Part shown: in pieces, positions 25,510 through 32,411 of the stretch
Layout: every line of letters begins with the position of its first letter
Numbering within the stretch: position 1 is the stretch's first letter
The notes under the pieces: generated by a model
What the model saw: the letters and a program-made list of their open reading frames with translations, nothing else
Told to the model about the DNA's origin: nothing
Databases searched by the model: none
Assembly: GCA_030584025.1 (NCBI GenBank)
Contig: CP129487.1
Coordinates: forward strand, 3,563,001 to 3,627,000
Reading direction: 5' to 3'
Length of the DNA: 64,000 nt
Origin: Cyclobacteriaceae bacterium
Lineage (GTDB): Bacteria; Bacteroidota; Bacteroidia; Cytophagales; Cyclobacteriaceae
Position numbers and translations under genes: made by a program

Positions 25510-26196
25510 ATGGCAAGGACTTTCGTTATCGGTGATATTCACGGTGCCCACCGGGCGCTTCAGCAATGCCTGCAGCGATCAGGGTTTGATTATGAAAAAG
25601 ATCACCTCATTTCGCTTGGCGATGTGTGCGATGGCTGGCCGGAAACCAAACAAGCGATTGATGAGTTGATGCGCATTAAAAACCTCACCTACATTTTTGG
25701 CAACCACGATTTCTGGACGTTGGAGTGGATGCGCTACGGCCATGCCGATGACGTGTGGTGGGAGCAGGGTGGGGAGTCAACCGTAAATTCATTTAAGGGA
25801 ACGGGCTTTGAAAAATACCAGGCATTTCTGGAAGGAGCTTTGCCGTATCACATTCTCGACAACAAACTATTTGTTCACGCTGGTATCAATCCCTTACGAC
25901 CAATCCATCAACAGTCGCTGCAGGTTTTCTTATGGGATAGAAACTTATCACGCATTGCGCTCGACTTCTATTACAAAGGCATGCACAGCAAGCACACGGA
26001 ATACGATGAAATTTATTTGGGTCACACACCTGTGCCGTTTCAAACGCCAATACAATCAGGTGAAATCTGGTTGATGGATACCGGTGCAGGTTGGTCGGGT
26101 GTGCTTTCCATGATGGACATACACACGAAAGAAGTATTCACCAGCGATCCGGTTCCGTTGTTGTATCCGGGAGTTGAGGGGAGGAAGAGAAAATAA
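25510..26196 (+). CDS. Calcineurin-like metallophosphoesterase
   Basis: 228 residues with the bacteriophage-lambda-phosphatase type motif set: GDIHGAH (residues 8-14), LGDVCDGWP, GNHDFW, a late HAGINP and LGHTP. It is a dimetal Ser/Thr protein phosphatase or phosphodiesterase of the PPP-like bacterial group. Cytoplasmic, no signal peptide. The 3' end is followed by a repeat-derived hairpin. Confidence 0.9.
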   Translation: MARTFVIGDIHGAHRALQQCLQRSGFDYEKDHLISLGDVCDGWPETKQAIDELMRIKNLTYIFGNHDFWTLEWMRYGHADDVWWEQGGESTVNSFKGTGFEKYQAFLEGALPYHILDNKLFVHAGINPLRPIHQQSLQVFLWDRNLSRIALDFYYKGMHSKHTEYDEIYLGHTPVPFQTPIQSGEIWLMDTGAGWSGVLSMMDIHTKEVFTSDPVPLLYPGVEGRKRK

Positions 26197-26199
26197 AAA

Positions 26200-26255
26200 G
26201 TAGGCAGTGGCAATAGGCAGTAGGCAAAATCATTATCTCAAATACTTTGCCTACT
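26200..26255. repeat. GGCAGTAGGCA repeat forming a hairpin between convergent genes
   Basis: Iterated AGTAGGCAGT/AATAGGCAG units end in a 10-bp perfect stem: AGTAGGCAAA (26219-26228) pairs with TTTGCCTACT (26246-26255) across a 17-base loop. It sits between two convergent genes and could end both transcripts. Confidence 0.55.
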
Positions 26256-26268
26256 TCACACTTTCTCA

Positions 26269-27639
26269 TCAAAGCCACACCACCTCAAACCCTCTTGGAT
26301 TTTGTAAGTATGAATTAATCAGGTTTTGCACCGTGGCGGTTTCAACACCTTTGCGAACAAAGTTTTTGGCCTCTTCCATATCGTGAATAGAAACTTCACT
26401 ATCGATAAAACCAAAACCCAGATACTTTCCCTGCTCAACCAGCACTACAGATTGTTCGCGCGCTTTTCTTCCTTTGCCGATGATGGCCACCGATTCGCCT
26501 AAACCAGAAAAAGAATCAATGGCCTTATACACGCGCTTGTTGTATTTCTTCACTTTCTCCACGCCCATACAAGCGCCTTTGCAGTCACCTATTTGATATT
26601 GGAAGCACAGTCCTTTTGAAACCTGCAGTCCGCTTAACTTCGGACACAGATCAAACTCGCGCACCTTCTCCCACAAAAAATTCCACGCATCACCTTTCGA
26701 GCTGAATTTGATTAGTGGCCGGGAGCCTCGCTTTACTATGTTCACATTAAATCGATGGTAGCCCGCACGGTCTTCATAATCGTAAATACCCCACTCTTCT
26801 ACCCTCCATTTTTGCGCCATGTTGTACTTGGGCCAAAGCCTGCGTATCTCCTGCGACTCCAGGATAAGCGCAATCAATTCATTACCGGTAAGTTCGTAGG
26901 TGATGTGGTGAATTTCATTTCTGATCTTCGAGCGATTCCATTCGCGCGCATCACCGGTAAAATGCCCGGCAATTCTTTTTTTGATGTTGTTGGCCTTGCC
27001 CACATAAATCACATGCCCGCGTTCATTTAAAAAATAATACACACCGGGTTTGGCTGGCAGTTTATCGAATTCATCTTTGGGTAAGTTGGGTGGCAAAATT
27101 GTTTCACCTGAATTGCGTTTCAACGCACGAAGAATATAACCTTCCTTATCGCGGTTAAGTAACTTGGAAAAAATTTTTGCTGTTGCCTCAGCATCTCCTC
27201 CGGCTCTGTGTCGGTTTTGAATACCCACGCCCAAACTTTCTGCCAGACTTCCTAAACTGTACGAACGTAAGCCCGGTATAATTTTTCGGCTTAGTCGAAC
27301 GGTACACAACTTTTTCGATTGCCACGCTATCCCTGCCAGTTCAAACTCCTTCTTTAAAAATGAATAATCGAAATGGGCATTGTGTGCCACAAACACACGG
27401 CCCTCCAGTAAACTCATTATGGAATCGGCAACTTCTTCAAAGGGTGGAGCTTCGGCTACCATCTCGGTAGTAATCCCGGTAAGTCCGGTTATGTAGTAGG
27501 GAATTTTTCTTCCCGGGTTTACCAGCGTGTAAAAATGATCGGTAACCTCAATGCCGTTGTGATGGTAAATGGCTATTTCTGTAATGCGATGATTATCCGC
27601 GTAGCCTCCGGTCGTCTCAATATCCACAATGGCGTACAT
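26269..27639 (-). CDS. DnaQ-like exonuclease fused to GIY-YIG nuclease
   Basis: 456 residues from ATG 27639 (MYAIVDIETTGG). Residues 1-170 are a DEDDh 3'-5' exonuclease: Asp/Glu of VDIETTGG, NAHFDYSF, and His/Asp of HRAGGDAEAT. Residues 195-290 are a GIY-YIG endonuclease with GVYYFLNERGHVIYVGKAN and the conserved Arg of NNIKKRI, as in UvrC and Cho. The C-terminal 170 residues contain a UvrC-like CFQYQIGDCKGACMG cysteine segment. Such fusions are thought to incise and trim damaged DNA as an alternative to UvrC; that is family knowledge. Its start overlaps the upstream region of a divergent holin-like gene. Confidence 0.9.
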   Translation of the reverse strand: MYAIVDIETTGGYADNHRITEIAIYHHNGIEVTDHFYTLVNPGRKIPYYITGLTGITTEMVAEAPPFEEVADSIMSLLEGRVFVAHNAHFDYSFLKKEFELAGIAWQSKKLCTVRLSRKIIPGLRSYSLGSLAESLGVGIQNRHRAGGDAEATAKIFSKLLNRDKEGYILRALKRNSGETILPPNLPKDEFDKLPAKPGVYYFLNERGHVIYVGKANNIKKRIAGHFTGDAREWNRSKIRNEIHHITYELTGNELIALILESQEIRRLWPKYNMAQKWRVEEWGIYDYEDRAGYHRFNVNIVKRGSRPLIKFSSKGDAWNFLWEKVREFDLCPKLSGLQVSKGLCFQYQIGDCKGACMGVEKVKKYNKRVYKAIDSFSGLGESVAIIGKGRKAREQSVVLVEQGKYLGFGFIDSEVSIHDMEEAKNFVRKGVETATVQNLINSYLQNPRGFEVVWL

Positions 27640-27703
27640 GACCAGCAAGTTAGTGTTTGATAAAAGGCCGGAAAAGCGGATATTGAAAGAATATTTTTCG
27701 GCT

Positions 27704-28054
27704 ATGAATGGAGTTGTTCGTTTTCTGTTAAATGGCTTGGCAGTACTGCTTACCGCCTACCTGCTACCCGGTGTGCATGTTGAACATTATGGCTATGCCT
27801 TATTGGTAGCATTGGTGCTGGCCGTGGTTAATGCCATCATTAAACCGATACTGGTGGTGCTTACCATTCCCATCACCTTTGTTACGTTCGGCTTGTTTCT
27901 GTTGGTGATTAATGCGCTGATGATTTTACTGGTCGATTGGCTTGTGGGTGGCTTTACCGTAGATGGCTTTTGGTGGGCACTGTTGTTCAGTTTGATCCTG
28001 TCGTTGTTTAATAGTTTGTTCAATGACTTGACGAAGCAGAAGAACAACCGGTGA
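27704..28054 (+). CDS. Phage-holin-family (DUF360) membrane protein
   Basis: 116 residues from ATG 27704 (MNGVVRFLLNGLAVLLTAY). Longer in-frame starts overlap the divergent nuclease gene and are unlikely. Four hydrophobic helices lie at about 8-22, 31-49, 53-78 and 88-108, with the family feature NAIIKPILVVLTIPITFVTFG (core NAIIKPILVVLTIP). It is a chromosomal housekeeping-type membrane protein despite the holin name; no phage genes are nearby. Function unknown. Confidence 0.85.
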   Translation: MNGVVRFLLNGLAVLLTAYLLPGVHVEHYGYALLVALVLAVVNAIIKPILVVLTIPITFVTFGLFLLVINALMILLVDWLVGGFTVDGFWWALLFSLILSLFNSLFNDLTKQKNNR

Positions 28055-28059
28055 TTTTT

Positions 28060-28386
28060 CTATAACTCAAAAACCTCAGAAATCACATCCTTGATCATTT
28101 CAATATCATCTTGTTTCAATCTTCCCAGGCTTTCTCTGCTTAAACGGCTTTCATCAACTGCACGCATTTGGTCCAGACACACTTCACAAAATTTATTCTG
28201 AAAACGTATCTCTACTCTGGATGGATAACCGCGTAATGTTGTAGTCATTGGAGCAATGATAACCGTGCCCAAAACACTATTCATTTTTTCTGAAGAAAGC
28301 ACCACACAAGGTCTGCTCTTCTTGATTTCAAGACCTACTGTAGGATCAAGGTTTACCAGGTAAACATGAAATGCCTTTACTCCCAT
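28060..28386 (-). CDS. mazF: MazF/PemK-type mRNA interferase toxin
   Basis: 108 residues of the MazF fold: VYLVNLDPTVGLEIKKSRPCVVLS gives the signature (core DPTVGLEIKKSRPCVV), followed by PMTTTLRGYPSRVEI and a helical end with DQMRAVDESRL. MazF toxins cut RNA at short sequence motifs when the antitoxin is degraded. The gene overlaps mazE by 10 bases (28377-28386), the usual operon order of antitoxin first. Confidence 0.93.
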   Translation of the reverse strand: MGVKAFHVYLVNLDPTVGLEIKKSRPCVVLSSEKMNSVLGTVIIAPMTTTLRGYPSRVEIRFQNKFCEVCLDQMRAVDESRLSRESLGRLKQDDIEMIKDVISEVFEL

Positions 28387-28622
28387 GTCCAGTCTGTGGC
28401 ATCAAACCTATTAGATACATGGTCGGCTTTTTCCTTTTTAGCAGATTTGAAGTCAGACCATTTTCTCTTCTTTTTTACATCAGTTGATGTAATCATGATC
28501 ACTTTGTTTTTGACCGTGATCTGAACTGTATCCTTAATCCCGCTTTCATCTAAAATGGATTTAGGGAACAAAATTCCTTTGGAGTTACCTATCCTTCTCA
28601 CTTTTGCAATTGTTGAACCCAT
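28377..28622 (-). CDS. mazE: MazE-type antitoxin (AbrB fold)
   Basis: 81 residues. The N-terminal swapped-hairpin AbrB DNA-binding domain is KVRRIGNSKGILFPKSILDE (residues 7-26) plus VQITVKNKVIMI. The C-terminal tail DATDWTWE is the unstructured toxin-binding part. The protein should neutralise MazF and repress its own promoter. A perfect inverted repeat lies immediately upstream. Confidence 0.92.
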   Translation of the reverse strand: MGSTIAKVRRIGNSKGILFPKSILDESGIKDTVQITVKNKVIMITSTDVKKKRKWSDFKSAKKEKADHVSNRFDATDWTWE

Positions 28623-28637
28623 AGTCCCTCGTTATTT

Positions 28638-28677
28638 AATTGTTATAACATAAAGTTATAACAATTTGTTCCAACAA
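28638..28677 (-). promoter_or_regulatory. mazEF promoter and palindromic operator
   Basis: A perfect inverted repeat (12-base arms at 28638-28649 and 28655-28666, five-base spacer ATAAA) lies 15 bases before mazE. On the minus strand TAACTTTA (28651-28658) resembles the -7 box, and TTTTG ending at 28675 resembles the -33 box with a 16-base spacer. MazE binding to the palindrome would block the promoter. Confidence 0.65.
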
Positions 28678-28730
28678 AACAGGATAATATGAAAACTTAT
28701 AATTTGGGAATAGGTCTACAAAATCACGAG

Positions 28731-28760
28731 AGTACCAGAAACGGAAGTTGAATAAGTCCG
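28731..28760 (-). repeat. Degenerate tRNA-Leu 3'-end remnant
   Basis: AGTACCAGAAACGGAAGTTG and the following bases align to the T-arm/acceptor end of the intact tRNA-Leu, with about 17 of 24 positions matching. The sequence next to it (CCGCAATTTACAA) resembles the junction beside the better copy at 28786 (CCGCACAGTTTACAA), so it looks like an older copy of the same unit. Confidence 0.5.
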
Positions 28761-28785
28761 CAATTTACAAGCTTGAAATCTTGAA

Positions 28786-28833
28786 AGTACCCGGGGCGGG
28801 AGTTGAACCTGCCTGCGGCAGGCAGGCCCGCAC
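28786..28833 (-). repeat. tRNA-Leu 3'-end copy interrupted by a palindrome
   Basis: Bases 28786-28809 are identical to 29074-29097, the acceptor 3' half and T-arm of tRNA-Leu plus two flanking bases. The match resumes after an insert as CCGCAC. The insert is the palindrome CCTGCCTGCGGCAGGCAGG (28808-28826), placed in what would be the T loop. It forms the far end of the GIY-YIG unit. Confidence 0.8.
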
Positions 28834-28836
28834 AGT

Positions 28837-29073
28837 TTACAATAATTTTCTAAGGTAATCTTTACCCTGACCAGATTTCAAAAATTTTTCTCGTCTCCTT
28901 GCTGAGATTCGGTCAGGAAAACTTTCTGAATGGATTAATCTAAATGGAGCGTAGGGCTTTGTCGTTCGCTCATAACCTCTATTATGTCGCTCTATCCTTG
29001 ACTGTAGATCAGAAGTCAGGCCAACATAAATGTAATTCTTCGATACACTCTTTAGGGCGTATACAAAAAACAT
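28837..29073 (-). CDS. Small single-domain GIY-YIG endonuclease
   Basis: 78 residues from ATG 29073. The longer frame runs backward through the tRNA gene and is not credible. It contains a complete GIY-YIG core: FFVYALKS, YIYVGLT, Arg26 (SDLQSRIERHN), the His/Tyr region RTTKPYAPF and catalytic Glu62 in ARRREKFLKSG. The family (UPF0213/YhbQ-like) cleaves DNA. The ATG lies two bases past the mature 3' end of tRNA-Leu, with no room for a promoter or ribosome-binding site, so it must be expressed from the tRNA transcript, possibly as a leaderless RNA freed by tRNA 3' processing. tRNA 3'-end copies flank both sides. Confidence 0.88.
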   Translation of the reverse strand: MFFVYALKSVSKNYIYVGLTSDLQSRIERHNRGYERTTKPYAPFRLIHSESFPDRISARRREKFLKSGQGKDYLRKLL

Positions 29074-29075
29074 AG

Positions 29076-29161
29076 TACCCGGGGCGGGAGTTGAACCCGC
29101 ACGACTATTACTAGCCACAGGATTTTAAGTCCTGCGTGTCTACCAATTCCACCACCCGGGC
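29076..29161 (-). tRNA. tRNA-Leu (anticodon TAA)
   Basis: 86 bases. Acceptor GCCCGGG pairs with CCCGGGT (one G-T pair), discriminator A; D-arm GGTAGACACGC; anticodon stem GGA/TCC around CTTAAAA gives anticodon TAA; long variable arm of a class II tRNA; T-arm GCGGGTTCAACTCCCGC. CCA is not encoded. Confidence 0.95.
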
Positions 29162-29177
29162 AGACAATGAACGTCCT

Positions 29178-29209
29178 TAAAAAAGAATCCCCTCTCGTTC
29201 GGAGAGGGG
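29178..29209 (-). terminator. Hairpin with T-run between tRNA-Gly and tRNA-Leu
   Basis: CCCCTCTC (29189-29196) pairs with GAGAGGGG (29202-29209) across GTTCG. On the minus strand the stem is followed by ATTCTTTTTT. It fits an intrinsic terminator, yet tRNA-Leu lies only about 17 bases beyond with no obvious promoter, so read-through or processing is possible. Confidence 0.65.
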
Positions 29210-29213
29210 TTCT

Positions 29214-29287
<74 letters not shown>

Positions 29288-29306
29288 TTGTTCCCAAAAG
29301 GGACTG

Positions 29307-29336
29307 CAAATTTAATAGCTGGATTTAAAATTCCAA
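29307..29336 (-). promoter_or_regulatory. Promoter of the tRNA-Gly/tRNA-Leu unit
   Basis: On the minus strand, TTG (29334-29336), a 19-base spacer and TAAATTTG (29307-29314) give an exact Bacteroidota consensus promoter ending about 20 bases before tRNA-Gly. Confidence 0.75.
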
Positions 29337-29349
29337 CACGGCAAAAATA

Positions 29350-30285
29350 TTAGCCGGTTTTTTGCAATTCGCCCTCCATTTCCAGCTTTAGCTGGCGGGC
29401 ATGTTCTTTGTCCTTTGAGTATTTGATGTGCTTCGGTACGCCCTTTAAATCCCAGATCAAACCCGTCCAGGAAAGTACCTTTAAAATGTACCAGGTAATG
29501 TCGATCTCCCACCAGAAAAACCCTTGCCGTGAAGCGGTTTCGTAGTAGTGGTGGTTGTTATGCCAACCTTCCCCCAATGTAATCAGGGCCAGCCATACGC
29601 TGTTGCGCGATTCGTCATGAGTATTGTAACGCTGCCGCCCAAACTTGTGCATGATGGAGTTGATGGAGAACGTTCCATGATACAGGATTACCGTACTCAA
29701 AAAGAATCCGATCAGTAAGGTTGAAAATCCGGCTGAGGTGAACATCATCGTTATGCTTCCTCCGTTCACAATCCCGCCAAGGGCCGTAACCACAACCGCA
29801 AGGAACACAGGTGGAACGAGGTAATGCTTATTCAACCAAACCAGTTCGGGATACTTCGCGTAATCGCCAATCACTTTATAATCGGTTTCTTTAAAATCGG
29901 GCCCAACAATCCAGCCAATGTGCGAATACCAGAATCCATAAATCTTCATAGAATGTGGATCGGCCGGTGTATCGCTGTGGCGGTGATGATGACGGTGATG
30001 GGCCGCCCACCACAACGCTCCTTTTTGAGCTGATGTCTGCGCCATAAACGCAATTACAAACTGAAACCAGCGCGAAGTTTTATAGGATTTGTGTGCAAAG
30101 TATCGGTGATACCCTCCGGTAATCCAAAACATGCGAAATACATACAGAAAAATGCACACCATCCAATCGAAAAACGTGGCTCCCGTCCAGATGGCGGCAA
30201 TGGGAATCAGGTGCATGAGTGCAAAGGCAATTTCCTGCTTGATGATCGGTTTTCTGCGAACCTCGGGTGTTATTGTTGCTGACAT
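29350..30285 (-). CDS. Acyl-CoA / fatty-acid delta-9-type desaturase
   Basis: 311-residue integral membrane di-iron desaturase. The three histidine boxes are GYHRYFAHK, AHHRHHHRHSD and EGWHNNHHYYE, with NSIMHKFG as the extra His site seen in SCD1-like enzymes. Four membrane spans fit the hydrophobic pattern. It places a cis double bond in saturated acyl chains, increasing membrane fluidity. A second desaturase lies 970 bases away on the other strand with an ECF sigma gene in between. Confidence 0.94.
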   Translation of the reverse strand: MSATITPEVRRKPIIKQEIAFALMHLIPIAAIWTGATFFDWMVCIFLYVFRMFWITGGYHRYFAHKSYKTSRWFQFVIAFMAQTSAQKGALWWAAHHRHHHRHSDTPADPHSMKIYGFWYSHIGWIVGPDFKETDYKVIGDYAKYPELVWLNKHYLVPPVFLAVVVTALGGIVNGGSITMMFTSAGFSTLLIGFFLSTVILYHGTFSINSIMHKFGRQRYNTHDESRNSVWLALITLGEGWHNNHHYYETASRQGFFWWEIDITWYILKVLSWTGLIWDLKGVPKHIKYSKDKEHARQLKLEMEGELQKTG

Positions 30286-30440
30286 GAGAACTTAATGAAC
30301 CGGTAATCTGTTGAAAGCGTTTAGCTTTATTTCATCGTTGCAAAGGTACAGCTTTATGTTGATACTGAGCCTGTTACTTCAAAATTCGGACTAACGGCTG
30401 TATGGCAGGACGAGCCACTGAAAACGCCAATTAATTACCG

Positions 30441-30448
30441 TATCTTTG
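30441..30448 (+). promoter_or_regulatory. -7 box of the ECF sigma gene
   Basis: TATCTTTG is an exact TAnnTTTG match. CTG at 30418-30420 is a near -33 match with a 20-base spacer. The start codon is only seven bases downstream, implying a leaderless or near-leaderless mRNA. Confidence 0.55.
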
Positions 30449-30455
30449 AGCTTTT

Positions 30456-31106
30456 ATGAGTCATTCACAAACCATAGCACTTTATCAGCCAATGCTCTAC
30501 AACATCGCCTACAACCTGGTGCGTTGCAAGCAGGATGCAGAGGATATTGTGCAGGAAACTTTTTTAAAATGGCTGAATGCCGAACAGGAGAAAATTCAAA
30601 ACCTGAAGGCTTACCTCATTAAAGCCGTTACCAACAATTGCCTGAACCACCTCAATGCGCTGAAACGCAAAAAAGAAGAATACTTGGAGTCGATTCATGT
30701 ACCGGAATTCATCACCAAAATCAAGGAATCGAATTTCGCACACATCGACCTGGATACGTACCTAACCGGAGCAATGAGGGTATTGCACACAAAACTTGAA
30801 CCGTTGGAGCGTGCCGTTTTCTTGCTGAAAGAGGTTTTTGACGTGGACTACGATACGTTACATACCACCCTCGACAAAAAGAAAGATCACCTGCGTCAGT
30901 TATTAAGCCGGGCAAAAAAGAAACTGGAAGAAGAAAAGGCCAAAATTCATTTTGATCTTCCTTCTGCCACTTCGCTGATGGAAAGCTTCAAAAAAGCCTG
31001 CCAGGGCGATACGGACGAGCTTATTGACTCGCTTAAGCGCGACATCTGGTTTCAACCCGATGCTTCGACAGGCTCAGCATATCATGATTCTACCGAGCGT
31101 GACTGA
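30456..31106 (+). CDS. ECF sigma factor beside desaturases
   Basis: 216 residues. Region 2 is YQPMLYNIAYNLVRCKQDAE then DIVQETFLKWL; region 4 is LEPLERAVFLLKEVFDVDYD and the helix-turn-helix to RQLLSRAKKKL. The C-terminal 45 residues (LMESFKKACQGDTDELIDSL...) resemble the beginning of the SnoaL-like extension of SigJ/ECF41 sigma factors but stop short. The final 14 residues (ASTGSAYHDSTERD) are encoded by a dispersed GCTTCGACAGGCTCAGCAT repeat. Position suggests it controls membrane-lipid or cold-response genes; that is inference. Confidence 0.9.
   Translation: MSHSQTIALYQPMLYNIAYNLVRCKQDAEDIVQETFLKWLNAEQEKIQNLKAYLIKAVTNNCLNHLNALKRKKEEYLESIHVPEFITKIKESNFAHIDLDTYLTGAMRVLHTKLEPLERAVFLLKEVFDVDYDTLHTTLDKKKDHLRQLLSRAKKKLEEEKAKIHFDLPSATSLMESFKKACQGDTDELIDSLKRDIWFQPDASTGSAYHDSTERD
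31060..31106. repeat. CTTCGACAGGCTCAG dispersed repeat in the sigma gene 3' end
   Basis: GCTTCGACAGGCTCAGCAT followed by ACCGAGCGTGAC is the two-arm pattern of an intergenic repeat common in Bacteroidota. Here it lies inside the reading frame, provides its last codons and runs up to the stop. Confidence 0.5.
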
Positions 31107-31251
31107 CTCTCACTCTTACCGATGTAATTAAAAATTTTTCTCTTCAATCCTGTCACAAAACAGAAACAGGTTTGTCTTACAGTTAAATCAGCCTGATTTC
31201 CATGAAATCAAAGCCGGTTCAATTGTATAACATTAAAACCTAAACTATTTC

Positions 31252-32022
31252 ATGATCATCATTTTTGCCTTTTTTATAGCGCACTGGTACCTGTCGCTAT
31301 TCTTTCAAACCTTCTTTTTACACCGTTACGCCTCGCACAAGGCGTTTACGATGAGTCCGTTTATGGAGAAAGTATTCTATGTGCTTACCTGGATTTTTCA
31401 AGGATCTAATTATTTGAGCCCCTATGGTTATGGTGTTATGCACCGCATGCACCACGCCTTTGCCGATACGGAAAACGATCCGCATTCACCCAAATACGAT
31501 GAAACCATCTGGAACATGATGTGGAAAACCAAAACCATTTACTCGGCTATTGCCAATGGTAAAATGGTGGTTGATAAGCGTTTTACAGAAGGTGTGCCGC
31601 AGTGGGAAGCCTTTGATAAGTTTGCCAGATCGTGGCCGTCACGCATTTTCTGGGGTGCGGTTTACACCTTTGTTTATTTTCAATTTGCCACCGAATGGTG
31701 GTTGTGGCTGTTATTGCCGCTTCAATTTTTGATGAGCCCCATCCATGGCGCCATCATTAACTGGTTTGCACACAAGTACGGCTACCGCAACTTTGAAGTT
31801 GGGGATACCTCTAAAAACTTTTTACCGGTTGATTTCCTGATGATGGGCGAAAGCTATCACAATAATCACCACAAAAACGGCTCACGCGCCAACTTTGGGG
31901 GCATCCGCTGGCATGAAATTGACCCTACTTACCTGGTTATTAAGTTGCTGGATAAAGTAGGCATTATTCAAATAGCTAAAACCCGTAAGCTGCAGGTAGC
32001 GGAAATCAAAAAAGCAGCCTGA
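31252..32022 (+). CDS. Second, shorter fatty-acid desaturase
   Basis: 256 residues with the histidine boxes FLHRYASHKAF, MHRMHHAFAD and ESYHNNHHKNGS, and four hydrophobic spans. It is shorter than the 311-residue enzyme upstream and has a different middle region (WEAFDKFARSWPSRIFWG). It belongs to the same di-iron acyl desaturase superfamily. It follows the ECF sigma gene by 145 bases on the same strand; regiospecificity cannot be told. Confidence 0.92.
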   Translation: MIIIFAFFIAHWYLSLFFQTFFLHRYASHKAFTMSPFMEKVFYVLTWIFQGSNYLSPYGYGVMHRMHHAFADTENDPHSPKYDETIWNMMWKTKTIYSAIANGKMVVDKRFTEGVPQWEAFDKFARSWPSRIFWGAVYTFVYFQFATEWWLWLLLPLQFLMSPIHGAIINWFAHKYGYRNFEVGDTSKNFLPVDFLMMGESYHNNHHKNGSRANFGGIRWHEIDPTYLVIKLLDKVGIIQIAKTRKLQVAEIKKAA

Positions 32023-32066
32023 TCACTATAAAATTGCGGAAAGCTTAAGATACGGTTTATTATACC

Positions 32067-32074
32067 TACCTTTG
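32067..32074 (+). promoter_or_regulatory. -7 box of the cold-shock gene and structured leader
   Basis: TACCTTTG is an exact TAnnTTTG match with a weak TTA at -33 (19-base spacer). Transcription would begin near 32081, giving a leader of about 60 bases that includes CACCGG/CCGGTG and GGG/CCC pairs at 32092-32122, a plausible thermosensitive fold. Confidence 0.55.
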
Positions 32075-32141
32075 AGCCTTAAACAATTTTAACACCGGTC
32101 AGCGGGCTTAAACCCGGTGGCCTTTAACAACAAACAACACA

Positions 32142-32339
32142 ATGAAAGAAGGAACAGTAAAGTTCTTCAACGAAGCCAAAGGATTCGGCTTTGTAAGAGA
32201 AACAGCAACCAACGAAGAATTTTTCGTGCACGTATCAGGTCTGGTAGACCAGGTTCGCGAGAATGACGAAATCACGTTCGAGGTTACACAAGGAAGAAAA
32301 GGATTGAATGCCGTTAACGTACGGTTGGTCAATAATTAA
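32142..32339 (+). CDS. Cold-shock protein (CspA family)
   Basis: 65-residue single OB-fold. RNP1 is KGFGFV at 13-18, RNP2 is EEFFVHVS at about 25-32, and the last strand is LNAVNVRLV. It binds single-stranded RNA and melts structures that form in the cold. The strong terminator at 32361 makes it a single-gene unit. Confidence 0.97.
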   Translation: MKEGTVKFFNEAKGFGFVRETATNEEFFVHVSGLVDQVRENDEITFEVTQGRKGLNAVNVRLVNN

Positions 32340-32360
32340 TATTCCACACGCACAAGCGCG

Positions 32361-32394
32361 AAGCCAGACCCACAACGTCTGGCTTTGTTTTTTT
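32361..32394 (+). terminator. Intrinsic terminator after the cold-shock gene
   Basis: AAGCCAGAC (32361-32369) pairs perfectly with GTCTGGCTT (32377-32385) and is followed by TGTTTTTTTTAT. Its T-run merges with the -7 box of the helicase gene. Confidence 0.9.
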
Positions 32395-32402
32395 TATCTT
32401 TG
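32395..32402 (+). promoter_or_regulatory. -7 box of the DEAD-box helicase gene
   Basis: TATCTTTG, an exact TAnnTTTG match, lies nine bases before the ATG at 32412. No good -33 TTG is seen at the usual distance, and the terminator stem occupies that position. Confidence 0.5.
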
Positions 32403-32411
32403 CATCAATTC

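Noticed and set aside
27704..28054. Holin-family gene as a sign of prophage
   Set aside because: No capsid, tail, integrase or lysin genes lie nearby, and this family is a widespread chromosomal membrane protein.
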